From assembly GCA_017483645.1 (NCBI GenBank), contig JAFUWD010000037.1, forward strand, positions 1 to 38,056: a DNA stretch of 38,056 nucleotides, in the 5' to 3' direction. The notes beneath the pieces are model-generated. The model saw only the letters and a list, made by a program, of their open reading frames with translations. It did not search any database and was not told the DNA's origin. Positions 14,617 to 23,080 of this stretch are shown one piece after another (position 1 is the stretch's first letter; every line of letters begins with the position of its first letter). This stretch comes from Muribaculaceae bacterium. Its GTDB lineage: Bacteria; Bacteroidota; Bacteroidia; Bacteroidales; Muribaculaceae. The translations under genes were made by a program, and so were the position numbers.

Positions 14617-17600
14617 TCAACGAGCAATGTGCTTGCGGCCATTCTGGATATAGACACCCTGGGCGGGCTTGCCATTGAGGCGGCGGCCCATCAGGTCGTA
14701 GATGGGTGCGTTCTCATCGGCAGCGGCAGCGTTGATGTCGGTAACGGCGGTCACTTCCTCGCGCTCGAGAACTATGTCGCTCTCCACATTGCCATTGGCA
14801 AAGCTGACGTCACCATTATAAGGTTTGTAGCCATCGGCTGTCACCATCACGTCGTAGTCGAGTCCGCTTTGGAACACATCCACCGAGTAGTTTCCCTGGG
14901 CATCGGTGGTGGCTGTATAAACCACTTGGTCGCTGGCCGACACACGGCGTGGAGCACCTTCTTCGTCCGAGGTCTGGGCGCGGCTGGTGAGCGTCACAGT
15001 GGCTCCGGCCACAGCGTTACCCTCGGTGTCGGTGACACAGCCGGCCATAGTGGAAGCCTCGGAGCTCACCATGAGGTACATCACGGGCAATTCACTGGCA
15101 TTGAAGGCACCCGAAATCGTGCGGTCGCTGGAACGATACACACTTTGTCCGGTCACATTCTTATCGTGCTCAAAGTAGCAGGTCACCCAACCCGAGTTCT
15201 CGGTGTGCATGACCACACGCAGATTCTTACCGGTGTACTCAAACGGTGTGGTGAGGTTCAGCACCAACACATCGGTTTCTTCGCGCGTCACTGCGTAGGT
15301 GTAATTGTCATTATACACTTGCGTCATCGCTGCCAATGCGTTTTCGTCGAGCAGCACATCTTGCGGAGTGGCATCCTCGGTGTTTTCAAGCCACACCTTG
15401 AGGGTTCCCGACACGGTTTTCGCCGTTGTGCCGTGTCCCTTGAACACCATGCGCGAGATTTTACTGCCTGCGGCAATGCCCAAATCCTGTGCGGTGTAGA
15501 CGGTCTCACTTTCACTATTGTTGTTATAGAGAGTGAGCGGAGCGGCGCTGCGGGCATCCGAACCGTTATAAGTGCCCACTTGCACCTCGTTGGTCGACAG
15601 TTCCTCACCGATGGTCACGCTCACCACATCGCTGGTGGCGGTGAATCCCTCAGCGGCAAATTCCACGTAGGCCTCAAATGTGCCCTGCTCGTGAATGAGC
15701 GTGGAGAAGCTATAGGTGTTCTCGCCATAAGCGGCAAGTTCGGTTGCTTCGGCCTCGGCCACCACTTCACCATCAACGTACAGACGTGCAGCATAGCTGC
15801 CGGCTGCCTCAACGGTTTCGGTGAGGTTTTTCAGATTGGCCGTGACATTGAACGGCGTATTCACAGTGCCTGCTGCAGGAATGTCGGCCAACGTGACGAA
15901 AGCATCGTGCTCAACGGCCACAACATTGAATCCCAGCAAATTGTCGATGCGTGCATTGCTGGCCTCAAATGCCAAATAGCCCTGTCCTGCCGGCACGTTG
16001 TCGATAGTGAAGCGGGTGAAGTTGTACTTCGTGTTCGAGCCCCAAGCATAACCGGTGTAGGCATCGGTCAGGCGGTCGGCCTCGTTTTCGGCATTGGCAT
16101 CAAGCGTGCGAAGCAACGTCCACTCTTTGCGGTCGGTGGAATAGTAAATTCTCACAGCCGACGGAGTGTCGTAGTTGCGGGCAGCATCCAGCCCGAAGGT
16201 CTCACCCTCTGCCACTTCGAGCAGCGGCGAGATGAGTTTTCCCTCGGCATTCTTGCTGTTCACAGCATAGTATTTGTTTTCACCGGAAACCAGGCTGTTG
16301 CTCACCTCCCACGAGTCAACATTGACCATATTGGCAGGCAACTTGCCATCCTCAAAGTTCACATACCACTTGTTCGGGTCAAGCACCTCGCCAGAGAGAT
16401 TTACCACAAAGGGCTCTATATCGGCACCCTCGATTGTGAGCTTGCCGGCCTTCACACCTGCCGTGGTCGATGCCATGGTGAGTGGCACATCCACCTGAGA
16501 ATGTTTGTCGACAGTGAGAGGGGTCGTGAGCGTAGTGGCAAAACCCTCACCCTCGACGGTAACGGCAGTCACTTGCAACGGAGCGGCGCCATCGTTGTAG
16601 AGTGTGAGCGTGCGAGCTGCCTCACCCGTTGACAAGCCAAAGTCGAGCGTACTGCCGGTGGCATATTCCGTCATGCCCTCATAGAGGCTTGCATCGGGAC
16701 GGTAAGCGACGGGCAGATAGTTGCGAATCACATGGGTGGTACCTGTCACACCCTCCACCACATCGTAGCGGCGGGCTTTGTTGTCGTTACCCGGCAGTGC
16801 CACCACATCGGCCTCGTTGAGAACGACCGAAATCTCAATGGGGTCACTCTCCTGACCCACAGCCAGCGCCACATCAATGGGCTGAGTGGTGAGCACCTCG
16901 TCCACCACATAGTCGGCTCCCGTTCCAGGCTTCATATTGACAATTTGCAACTGATAGCCCTCGTCACCGGGGTTCAGGTCAAGTTCACCACTATTCTTGA
17001 GCACCACAGTGGCCTTGACGGTGAACTGGTTGTTTTCATCACAGTCGATGGTGTTGTTATCGACGGCAGGAGTCACCTGGGCAATGGTCAGCCCGCGCGT
17101 GAGCACCACATTGGCAGTGGTGGCAGTGAAATCATCGATGAGCACATTCTCGGCACGAATACCGATGTAAGTGCCCTCTGGAACGTCTGTCAGTTCCACC
17201 TCGGTGAAGTCAAACGACACCAGCCCGGGGTCTTCAAAGGTGATTTCTTCACCCATCACCCAGTCGGCATCATTTTTCGTGACCTTGTAGAATTTCACAT
17301 TGCCTGCACTTGTGGCTTTCTTCACTTGCAGAGTTACCGTGCCGCCCACCTGGGGAGTAATGAGCAGGTCGTTCAGAGTCACGGTGCTGCTTGTCCACCA
17401 GTCTTCATAACTCTGATCTCCAGCTTGAAGGCAGCCACTCTCATCCACGCCTCCATCGGCCACATAGGTATAAGTGACTTTTTGGTAAGTGTACCCTCCG
17501 GTGCTCACCAGATGAGCCCAGCCGGGGTTAGCCTTGAAGGCAGGGTCACTGGTATCGACCGTGTTGTTGAAATCGGCTTTATAGCTCTGTGCCCCGGCGG

Positions 17601-17646
17601 CAAACGCCAGCAAACTCAGCAAGCCGAGCAAAAAGATTTTTCTCAT
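14617..17646 (-). CDS. Large secreted multidomain surface protein with T9SS-like C-terminal tail
   Basis: The 1009-residue product starts with a signal peptide (MRKIFLLGLLSLLAFAAGAQ). It continues as a chain of beta-sandwich modules. There is an N-terminal jelly-roll-like region (about 20-175), Ig-like CARDB-type segments (about 175-420), a cleaved-adhesin/choice-of-anchor J-like domain (about 420-590, opening with KWYVNFEDGKLPANM), further Ig-like modules, and a carboxypeptidase-regulatory-like domain near 860-955 (GCVTDTEGNAVAGATVTL). The last 30 residues (YDLMGRRLNGKPAQGVYI onwards) resemble short T9SS-type sorting tails. A surface adhesin or substrate-binding role is likely; no catalytic motif is visible. 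It is transcribed alone from a TAnnTTTG promoter. Confidence 0.85.
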   Translation of the reverse strand: MRKIFLLGLLSLLAFAAGAQSYKADFNNTVDTSDPAFKANPGWAHLVSTGGYTYQKVTYTYVADGGVDESGCLQAGDQSYEDWWTSSTVTLNDLLITPQVGGTVTLQVKKATSAGNVKFYKVTKNDADWVMGEEITFEDPGLVSFDFTEVELTDVPEGTYIGIRAENVLIDDFTATTANVVLTRGLTIAQVTPAVDNNTIDCDENNQFTVKATVVLKNSGELDLNPGDEGYQLQIVNMKPGTGADYVVDEVLTTQPIDVALAVGQESDPIEISVVLNEADVVALPGNDNKARRYDVVEGVTGTTHVIRNYLPVAYRPDASLYEGMTEYATGSTLDFGLSTGEAARTLTLYNDGAAPLQVTAVTVEGEGFATTLTTPLTVDKHSQVDVPLTMASTTAGVKAGKLTIEGADIEPFVVNLSGEVLDPNKWYVNFEDGKLPANMVNVDSWEVSNSLVSGENKYYAVNSKNAEGKLISPLLEVAEGETFGLDAARNYDTPSAVRIYYSTDRKEWTLLRTLDANAENEADRLTDAYTGYAWGSNTKYNFTRFTIDNVPAGQGYLAFEASNARIDNLLGFNVVAVEHDAFVTLADIPAAGTVNTPFNVTANLKNLTETVEAAGSYAARLYVDGEVVAEAEATELAAYGENTYSFSTLIHEQGTFEAYVEFAAEGFTATSDVVSVTIGEELSTNEVQVGTYNGSDARSAAPLTLYNNNSESETVYTAQDLGIAAGSKISRMVFKGHGTTAKTVSGTLKVWLENTEDATPQDVLLDENALAAMTQVYNDNYTYAVTREETDVLVLNLTTPFEYTGKNLRVVMHTENSGWVTCYFEHDKNVTGQSVYRSSDRTISGAFNASELPVMYLMVSSEASTMAGCVTDTEGNAVAGATVTLTSRAQTSDEEGAPRRVSASDQVVYTATTDAQGNYSVDVFQSGLDYDVMVTADGYKPYNGDVSFANGNVESDIVLEREEVTAVTDINAAAADENAPIYDLMGRRLNGKPAQGVYIQNGRKHIAR

Positions 17647-17700
17647 ACACGATGATTTTTAGATGGTTAATAAAACAGTTGTTCAAAAATTCAATGTGCG

Positions 17701-17708
17701 CAAATATA
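17701..17708 (-). promoter_or_regulatory. -7 box for the 1009-residue surface protein
   Basis: The minus strand reads TATATTTG here, 54 bp upstream of the ATG at 17646. No clear TTTG is found at the -33 position. Confidence 0.5.
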
Positions 17709-17751
17709 CTAATAATTTCGCTTCCCTGCTTAAAAATAGTAGTTAAATGTA

Positions 17752-17788
17752 TCAAAAAAAAGATGAATGTAAAGCTTCACATTCATCT
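17752..17788 (-). terminator. Intrinsic terminator of the ECF sigma operon
   Basis: AGATGAATGT (17761-17770) and ACATTCATCT (17779-17788) form a perfect 10-bp stem with an 8-nt loop. On the minus strand the stem is followed by seven or more T (complement of 17754-17760). It lies 30 bp beyond the stop codon of the Spy-like gene and is the end of that operon. Confidence 0.88.
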
Positions 17789-17817
17789 CTTAGGGCGCAT
17801 CGGTGATTGCGTGGATA

Positions 17818-18330
17818 TCAATCGCCACGGCGTGCACGGGCCTTCTCGCGCATGGCTCTTTTGCGGGCCTTCATCTCTTGAGTTTTCTCGCGAAAATCTC
17901 TGCCACGCTGTTTCAGCTGTGCCGAATCGCGTTTTGCCTTGAATTTGGTGCTGATTTTGCGCTCACTTTGCAAGAAGCGGTGCAGTTGCTTGGCATCGAG
18001 CACGCGCGCAAATTGGTCGATGTACTTGGTTTGCACGTCGATGGCCGCCTTCTGCTTTTGCAGCTGATCCTTGATGGCTTTGGCCTCCGACTTCACATCT
18101 TCGGCAACAGGTCGTTTGTCGCGTCCGGCAGGCAGCACCTTGTGCATCTCTTCATTATAGCGCTGATAAATCTCGGCAAACTGCGTTTGCTGGTCAGCGC
18201 TGAGATTGAGCGAGTGAGTCATGTGTTTGAGCTTGGCGGCGTATATGCGCCCTCTCACATCGGTTTTGTCTTGTGCCACAGCGGCTAAAGCCAATAATGT
18301 GGCAGCAAAAATAACAATGTACTTTTTCAT
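17818..18330 (-). CDS. Spy/CpxP-like periplasmic protein
   Basis: The 170-residue protein has a signal peptide (MKKYIVIFAATLLALAAVAQ) and is then almost all alpha-helical and charged. The segment HMTHSLNLSADQQTQFAEIYQRYNEEM recalls the LTxxQ-type helix of Spy/CpxP periplasmic chaperones. The C-terminus is very basic (EMKARKRAMREKARARRGD). In Bacteroidetes such genes often follow an ECF sigma factor and a small membrane protein, as here; the protein may sense or buffer envelope stress. I chose ATG 18330 because it begins the signal peptide; the in-frame ATG at 18363 adds a non-signal leader. It is the third and last gene before a strong terminator. Confidence 0.78.
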   Translation of the reverse strand: MKKYIVIFAATLLALAAVAQDKTDVRGRIYAAKLKHMTHSLNLSADQQTQFAEIYQRYNEEMHKVLPAGRDKRPVAEDVKSEAKAIKDQLQKQKAAIDVQTKYIDQFARVLDAKQLHRFLQSERKISTKFKAKRDSAQLKQRGRDFREKTQEMKARKRAMREKARARRGD

Positions 18331-18372
18331 AATGATAGTGTTTGATTGATGTTTCTGTTTCATTGATATATG

Positions 18373-18777
18373 TCAGTATTCCGGAATCTCATCAGGACAC
18401 GGCTCGTCAATTTGGAGCAGTTCGTCGGCGCTGAGTGTGTTGAGCAGCGCATCAATGGGGTCTTGCTCGGCCACTTGTTCAGGCATCGCCTGCCACGCCA
18501 GATGAGTGCTGTCGGGAGCCGGATGGGTCACCGACGGCCGATGGGCTTCATGCCATGCTACAGTGCCCACAATTCCCGCCACGGCGGCTGCCGCCACCCC
18601 GCCCACGATACGGCGGCGCAAAATTTGAGGACGCTGCCGGCTCCTCTCGGCCATGGCGCGGCGCGCCAGTGCTTGCTCGGTGCAGCGGTTCACCAGCGAG
18701 TCGATGTAACTGTCGCTCTCCTTGTAAGGAAGTGACTTGGGCAGATTTGAGGTTGTGTTGTGATTGTCGGGATTCAT
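18373..18777 (-). CDS. Small single-pass membrane protein, putative anti-sigma factor
   Basis: The 134-residue protein has a cytoplasmic-like N-terminal part (1-53, with YIDSLVNRCTEQALARRAM), a transmembrane helix near 56-77 (RIVGGVAAAAVAGIVGTVAW) and a Ser/Pro-containing, acidic C-terminal part. Its ATG overlaps the sigma factor stop by 4 bp (ATGA), the usual place for an anti-sigma gene. I see no ZAS zinc motif or other named anti-sigma signature, so the role is inferred from size, topology and position. A Spy-like gene follows 42 bp downstream. Confidence 0.7.
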   Translation of the reverse strand: MNPDNHNTTSNLPKSLPYKESDSYIDSLVNRCTEQALARRAMAERSRQRPQILRRRIVGGVAAAAVAGIVGTVAWHEAHRPSVTHPAPDSTHLAWQAMPEQVAEQDPIDALLNTLSADELLQIDEPCPDEIPEY

Positions 18778-19319
18778 GATGCGTGTTGCTTGATGTAATT
18801 CTTGATTCGTGTCACAGCATAGTGATAGTTTGTTTTGAGCGTCGACACACTCTTGCCTGTGATGGTTGCGATTTGCTCATAGGGCAACTCGTCATAATAA
18901 CGCAGATTGAAAGCGATGCGCTGCTGAGTGGGCAGCTCAAGCAAAGCGTTCTGAAACAACCGCTCGGCTTGGTCGGCGTTGAGGTCGTCGGCGGCCGGCA
19001 GACGGTCGGCAAGCGCGGGGCCTAAGTCATCAAGGCGCTGATACCAACGTTTGCGCCGCTTGAGCATGAGCAGTGCCTGGTTGGTGGCAATGCGGTAGAG
19101 CCATGTGCCCAATTCACTGTCGCCACGATAATTGTCGAGTCCGGCCAGCACACTGACGGCTGTATCCTGCAGCGCATCTTCGGCATCATCATGGTCGACA
19201 ACGATGCGGCGGATGTGCCAGTACAGGCTACGTCCGTAACGCTGCATCAGAAGCCTGAATGCTTCATCGCGTCGAGCCGGGTCGGCAAGTATCTGGGTGA
19301 TGTGGGTGTCTTGGTTCAT
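18774..19319 (-). CDS. ECF-type RNA polymerase sigma factor
   Basis: The 181-residue length is typical of sigma-70 group IV factors. Region 2 spans about 18-85, with the DAEDALQDTAVSVLAGLDNYRGDSELGTWLYRIATNQAL core that binds RNA polymerase and the -10 element. Region 4 spans about 125-175, with LPTQQRIAFNLRYYDELPYEQIATITGKSVSTLKTNYHYAVTRIK as the helix-turn-helix. It directs transcription of a small regulon, probably including its own operon. It is the first gene of a three-gene unit with a coupled putative anti-sigma factor and a Spy-like protein, which points to envelope stress. No Bacteroides housekeeping promoter is clear upstream, consistent with autoregulation but not proof of it. Confidence 0.93.
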   Translation of the reverse strand: MNQDTHITQILADPARRDEAFRLLMQRYGRSLYWHIRRIVVDHDDAEDALQDTAVSVLAGLDNYRGDSELGTWLYRIATNQALLMLKRRKRWYQRLDDLGPALADRLPAADDLNADQAERLFQNALLELPTQQRIAFNLRYYDELPYEQIATITGKSVSTLKTNYHYAVTRIKNYIKQHAS

Positions 19320-19472
19320 TCGAGTGACGTTTCGATGGTTAGATTACCCACTAAGCCAAAAGTTAAATCCGAAACCACCTTTTTTGCCTTAAAAATGCAT
19401 AAAGAACGTTTAGCGACAAGCGCCGCCGAGCCACTCAGTTCTGTATAAAAAATGAAAAACTTTGTTTCTCAT

Positions 19473-19503
19473 TTTGTTCTGCACTCATTTATTCGTAACT
19501 TTG
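19473..19503 (+). promoter_or_regulatory. Bacteroides-type promoter for the polyprenol mannosyltransferase
   Basis: TTTG at 19473-19476, a 19-bp spacer and TAACTTTG at 19496-19503 are an exact consensus match. The start codon lies 31 bp after the -7 box. The rest of the 214-bp gap with the sigma factor gene shows no other feature. Confidence 0.78.
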
Positions 19504-19534
19504 CAATAATAATTCACCAAAATCTCGGTTAGCA

Positions 19535-20293
19535 ATGAAATCGGACAGCGTGGTAATCATTCCCACCTACAACGAAAAAGAGAATATCGCAGCCATCATC
19601 GCAGCAGTGCTGGAACTTGAAGAGCACCAATTTGATGTGCTGGTGATTGACGACAACTCGCCCGACGGCACAGCAACTATTGTCGAGGAGCTGGCGGCCC
19701 AAACGCCCGGACGGATACACTTGCTGCGGCGCAGTGGCAAGTTAGGGCTGGGGACGGCCTATATAGCAGGCTTTAAATGGGCATTGGAGAATGGTTACGA
19801 CTATGTGATTGAAATGGATGCCGATTTTTCACACCCGCCCCGCAAACTCATCGAGTTGCAGCGCGCATGCGCCAGCGAGGGTGCCGATGTGGCCGTGGGC
19901 TCGCGGTATCTCACAGGCGTCAATGTGGTGAATTGGCCCATGGGGCGTGTGCTGATGTCTTATTATGCATCGGCCTATGTTCGCATCGTCACCGGCATGA
20001 GCGTGCGCGACACCACGGCAGGATTTGTGTGCTACCGCCGTCAGGTGCTTGAGGCTATCGACCTCGATGCCATTGAGTTCAAGGGCTACGCATTCCAAAT
20101 TGAAATGAAATTCACAGCCCACCGCATGGGATTTACTATCAAGGAAGTGCCCATCGTATTTGTCAACCGTGAACTTGGGACGAGCAAAATGAGCGGTGGC
20201 ATCTTCGGTGAAGCTCTCTTCGGGGTGATAAAGCTGCGTCTCTCATCGTGGTTCAACCCCAAAAAATACCGGCGTCGCACCCCGCAAGCGTGA
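19535..20293 (+). CDS. Polyprenol monophosphomannose synthase-like GT2 glycosyltransferase
   Basis: The enzyme class transfers mannose (or another hexose) from a GDP/UDP-sugar to polyprenyl phosphate at the cytoplasmic membrane face, giving a donor for later periplasmic glycosylation. The 252-residue protein has the family-2 GT-A fold motifs IPTYNEKENI (9-18), VIDDNSPDGT (37-46) and the metal-binding DAD at Asp95-Asp97 (EMDADFSHPP). RDTTAGFVCYRR, the conserved GYAFQIEM acceptor segment and a final FVNRELGTSKMS block typical of DPM1-like enzymes follow. There are no C-terminal transmembrane helices, as in the short soluble DPM1 class. It may be co-transcribed with the downstream calcium ATPase (69 bp gap). 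The sugar transferred is not certain. Confidence 0.9.
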   Translation: MKSDSVVIIPTYNEKENIAAIIAAVLELEEHQFDVLVIDDNSPDGTATIVEELAAQTPGRIHLLRRSGKLGLGTAYIAGFKWALENGYDYVIEMDADFSHPPRKLIELQRACASEGADVAVGSRYLTGVNVVNWPMGRVLMSYYASAYVRIVTGMSVRDTTAGFVCYRRQVLEAIDLDAIEFKGYAFQIEMKFTAHRMGFTIKEVPIVFVNRELGTSKMSGGIFGEALFGVIKLRLSSWFNPKKYRRRTPQA

Positions 20294-20362
20294 GAAAATC
20301 ATCGGTTCCAACATTTTTGGCTCAATTTTTGCACTGTCTCTCGTGTTGAAACGGTATTAACT

Positions 20363-23080
20363 ATGAGTCATCTGTCAAAACAAGCTTTCACCGAACATGA
20401 ATCTGGCGCGGCCACAAGCAAGCGTGGACTCACCGACGCACAGGTGACAGCCAACCGCGAGCGATTTGGAGCCAATGTGCTCACCCCGCCCAAGCGCACA
20501 TCCCTGTTGTCGCAGTTCATTGAGAAATTCGATGACCCCCTCATAAAAATTTTGTTGGTGGCCTTGCTCATGTCGGCAGGGTTGGCTGTCTACGAATTCG
20601 TGTGGCTTGACATGGGCACCGAGGTTCTCATTGAGCCGGTGGGCATCTTTGTGGCCATTGTGCTGGCCACATTGGTCGGATTTTTGGTCGAAGTGAACGC
20701 CAACCGCAAGTTTGAGTTGCTCAACAAGACCAACGACGATGTGATGGTGAAGGTGAAGCGAAACGGCCATGTGACACAAGTGAAACGTCGCGACGTGGTG
20801 GTGGGTGATGTGGTGATGCTCGACACCGGCGAGCGCGTACCGGCCGACGGCCGGCTCATCGACAGCATGAATCTGAGTGTGAACGAAAGCTCGCTCACCG
20901 GCGAGCCCATGGCTCGCAAGAGCCACAAGTTGACCGATGCCGCGACATCGGACGACACCACCTATAGCACTCGCGAGGTGTTACGAGGCAGCACCGTCAC
21001 CGAGGGCCACGGCGTGATGGTGGTGACACGCGTGGGCGACCGCACCGAGTACGGAAAAGTTTTCACCGAGGCACAAATCGACAATCATGTGCAAACGCCG
21101 CTCATGCAGCAGTTCGACCGGTTGGGCAAACTCATCACCACCGGCAGCTACCTCATTGCCGCGCTCATCGTTGTAGGGCGCCTGCTCGTGCTATGGCTCG
21201 ACGGCCGTCCCGACACCACTGTCGAAACGCTGCAATATCTTGTGGAAACGGTGATGCTGGCAGTCACGTTGATTGTGGTGAGCGTGCCCGAGGGCCTGCC
21301 CATGAGCGTCACGCTGTCGCTGGCCTTGAGCATGCGGCGCATGCTACAATCGAACAATTTGGTGCGCAAGATGCACGCCTGCGAAACCATGGGAGCCACC
21401 ACCGTGATCTGCACCGATAAAACCGGCACACTCACACAGAATCAAATGCGTGTCTATCAGGCACACTTCTATGGGTTAAACGGCGGAAGCCAGCTCACCG
21501 ACGACACCATGAGTGCCGTGGTGAAAGAAAGCATCGCCAGCAACTCCACCGCATTTCTTGACCTCAGCGACTCCGAGCATGCCAAGGCACTCGGCAACCC
21601 CACCGAAGGGGCCTTGCTGCTGTGGCTGCACGACGCAGGCGTCGACTATTTGCCACTGCGCGACGACTGCGTGGTGGAGGCGCAACTGCCCTTCAGCACC
21701 GAGCGCAAGATGATGGTCACGGTGGTGCGCAGCGGACTTACGGGCAAACGATTGCTACTGCTCAAGGGAGCACCCGAAATTGTGCTCCGATTCTGCAACA
21801 CGGTGGCCGGCGAGGTGAGTTTTCAGCAAGTTACCGACGAATTGCTCAGCTACCAGTCCAAGGCCATGCGCACATTGGGCTTCGCCTACCGCGAACTGGA
21901 TGCCGAAGAGCCGGCATCACAAGATGGCACCATCGTCATCGACCCGTCGTCGCTCACCTTCCTGGGCATTGTGGCCATCAGCGACCCCGTCAGACCCGAT
22001 GTGCCGGCTGCCATTGCCGACGTGAAGCGGGCGGGAGTGGAAGTGAAGATTGTGACAGGTGACACACCGGGCACAGCACGCGAGGTGGGACGTCAAGTGG
22101 GACTTTGGCAGGACGACACATCCGACGACGCCATCATTTCGGGTCCGGAATTTGCCGCACTGTCCGACGAAGAGGCCATGAAACGGGTCAAGGCTTTGAG
22201 AATCATGTCGCGTGCGCGACCCGACGACAAAGCCCGGCTGGTGCGGTTGCTGCAACGCATCGGCGAGGTGGTGGCCGTAACAGGCGACGGCACCAACGAC
22301 GCACCGGCGCTCAACGCCGCTCAAGTGGGGCTTTCCATGGGCGACGGCACAGCTGTGGCCAAGGAGGCAAGCGATATCACCATTCTCGACAACTCTTTTG
22401 CCAGCATTGGCAAGGCGGTGTTGTGGGGGCGCTCGCTCTACCGCAACATCCAGCGGTTCATCCTGTTCCAGCTCACCGTCAACGTATGCGCCTGCCTGGT
22501 GGTAGCCATATGCTCGTTTTTCAGCAAGCAACCGGTGCTCACCGTCACGCAAATGTTGTGGGTAAATCTCATCATGGACACCTTTGCCGCACTGGCTTTG
22601 GCATCGCTTCCGCCTAACAGCGTGGTCATGCGCGACAAGCCGCGCCGCACCACCGACAACATCATCACCCGCAAGATGGCCACCTTCATTCTGGGGTGTG
22701 GCATTCCATTCTCGATACTGATGATTGCACTGTTTGGATGGACATATTTCTTCAGCGGGGCGCCGCATCAGGTCGACACCCGCGAAATGACCTATTTCTT
22801 CACTGCATTTGTTTTCTTCCAGTTTTGGAACCTGTTCAATGCACGCTCCTTCGGCACTGCGCACTCGGCCTTTCACAACATCAACGGCTCGCGTGTGTTC
22901 TTCCTGGTCGTATCACTCATCTTTGTGGGACAGGTGCTGATTGTGCAGTTCCTAGGCTCCATGTTCAATTGCGTGCCGCTGTCCATCGCCGAATGGGGAT
23001 GGCTGGTGCTGGGCACCATGCCAGTGATGCTGGTGGGCGAGGTTTACCACATGCTGCAACGGCGCATCCAGTTCAGTTGA
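20363..23080 (+). CDS. Calcium-translocating P-type ATPase, PMCA type
   Basis: The 905-residue protein is a type IIB P-ATPase that exports Ca2+ using ATP. All key motifs are intact: cation transporter N-terminal segment (1-60), actuator loop NESSLTGEPM (around 174-183), the PEGL of helix M4 (309-312), the phosphorylation site DKTGTLT with Asp352, the nucleotide-binding region at about 400-560, and TGDGTNDAP at 640-648. The C-terminal helices include VNLIMDTFAALALA. The WVNLIMDTFAALALA segment of M6 and the two M4 carboxylate/PEGL residues support calcium rather than sodium specificity, as inference. Start is at the ATG beginning MSHLSKQAF. The 3' end overlaps the convergent phosphoesterase gene by 8 bp. 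Confidence 0.94.
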   Translation: MSHLSKQAFTEHESGAATSKRGLTDAQVTANRERFGANVLTPPKRTSLLSQFIEKFDDPLIKILLVALLMSAGLAVYEFVWLDMGTEVLIEPVGIFVAIVLATLVGFLVEVNANRKFELLNKTNDDVMVKVKRNGHVTQVKRRDVVVGDVVMLDTGERVPADGRLIDSMNLSVNESSLTGEPMARKSHKLTDAATSDDTTYSTREVLRGSTVTEGHGVMVVTRVGDRTEYGKVFTEAQIDNHVQTPLMQQFDRLGKLITTGSYLIAALIVVGRLLVLWLDGRPDTTVETLQYLVETVMLAVTLIVVSVPEGLPMSVTLSLALSMRRMLQSNNLVRKMHACETMGATTVICTDKTGTLTQNQMRVYQAHFYGLNGGSQLTDDTMSAVVKESIASNSTAFLDLSDSEHAKALGNPTEGALLLWLHDAGVDYLPLRDDCVVEAQLPFSTERKMMVTVVRSGLTGKRLLLLKGAPEIVLRFCNTVAGEVSFQQVTDELLSYQSKAMRTLGFAYRELDAEEPASQDGTIVIDPSSLTFLGIVAISDPVRPDVPAAIADVKRAGVEVKIVTGDTPGTAREVGRQVGLWQDDTSDDAIISGPEFAALSDEEAMKRVKALRIMSRARPDDKARLVRLLQRIGEVVAVTGDGTNDAPALNAAQVGLSMGDGTAVAKEASDITILDNSFASIGKAVLWGRSLYRNIQRFILFQLTVNVCACLVVAICSFFSKQPVLTVTQMLWVNLIMDTFAALALASLPPNSVVMRDKPRRTTDNIITRKMATFILGCGIPFSILMIALFGWTYFFSGAPHQVDTREMTYFFTAFVFFQFWNLFNARSFGTAHSAFHNINGSRVFFLVVSLIFVGQVLIVQFLGSMFNCVPLSIAEWGWLVLGTMPVMLVGEVYHMLQRRIQFS

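Noticed and set aside
14551..16632. 693-codon open frame on the plus strand
   Set aside because: It is antisense to the 1009-residue surface protein, which has a signal peptide, recognisable domains and its own promoter; the plus frame reads as His/Val/Gly-rich shadow sequence.
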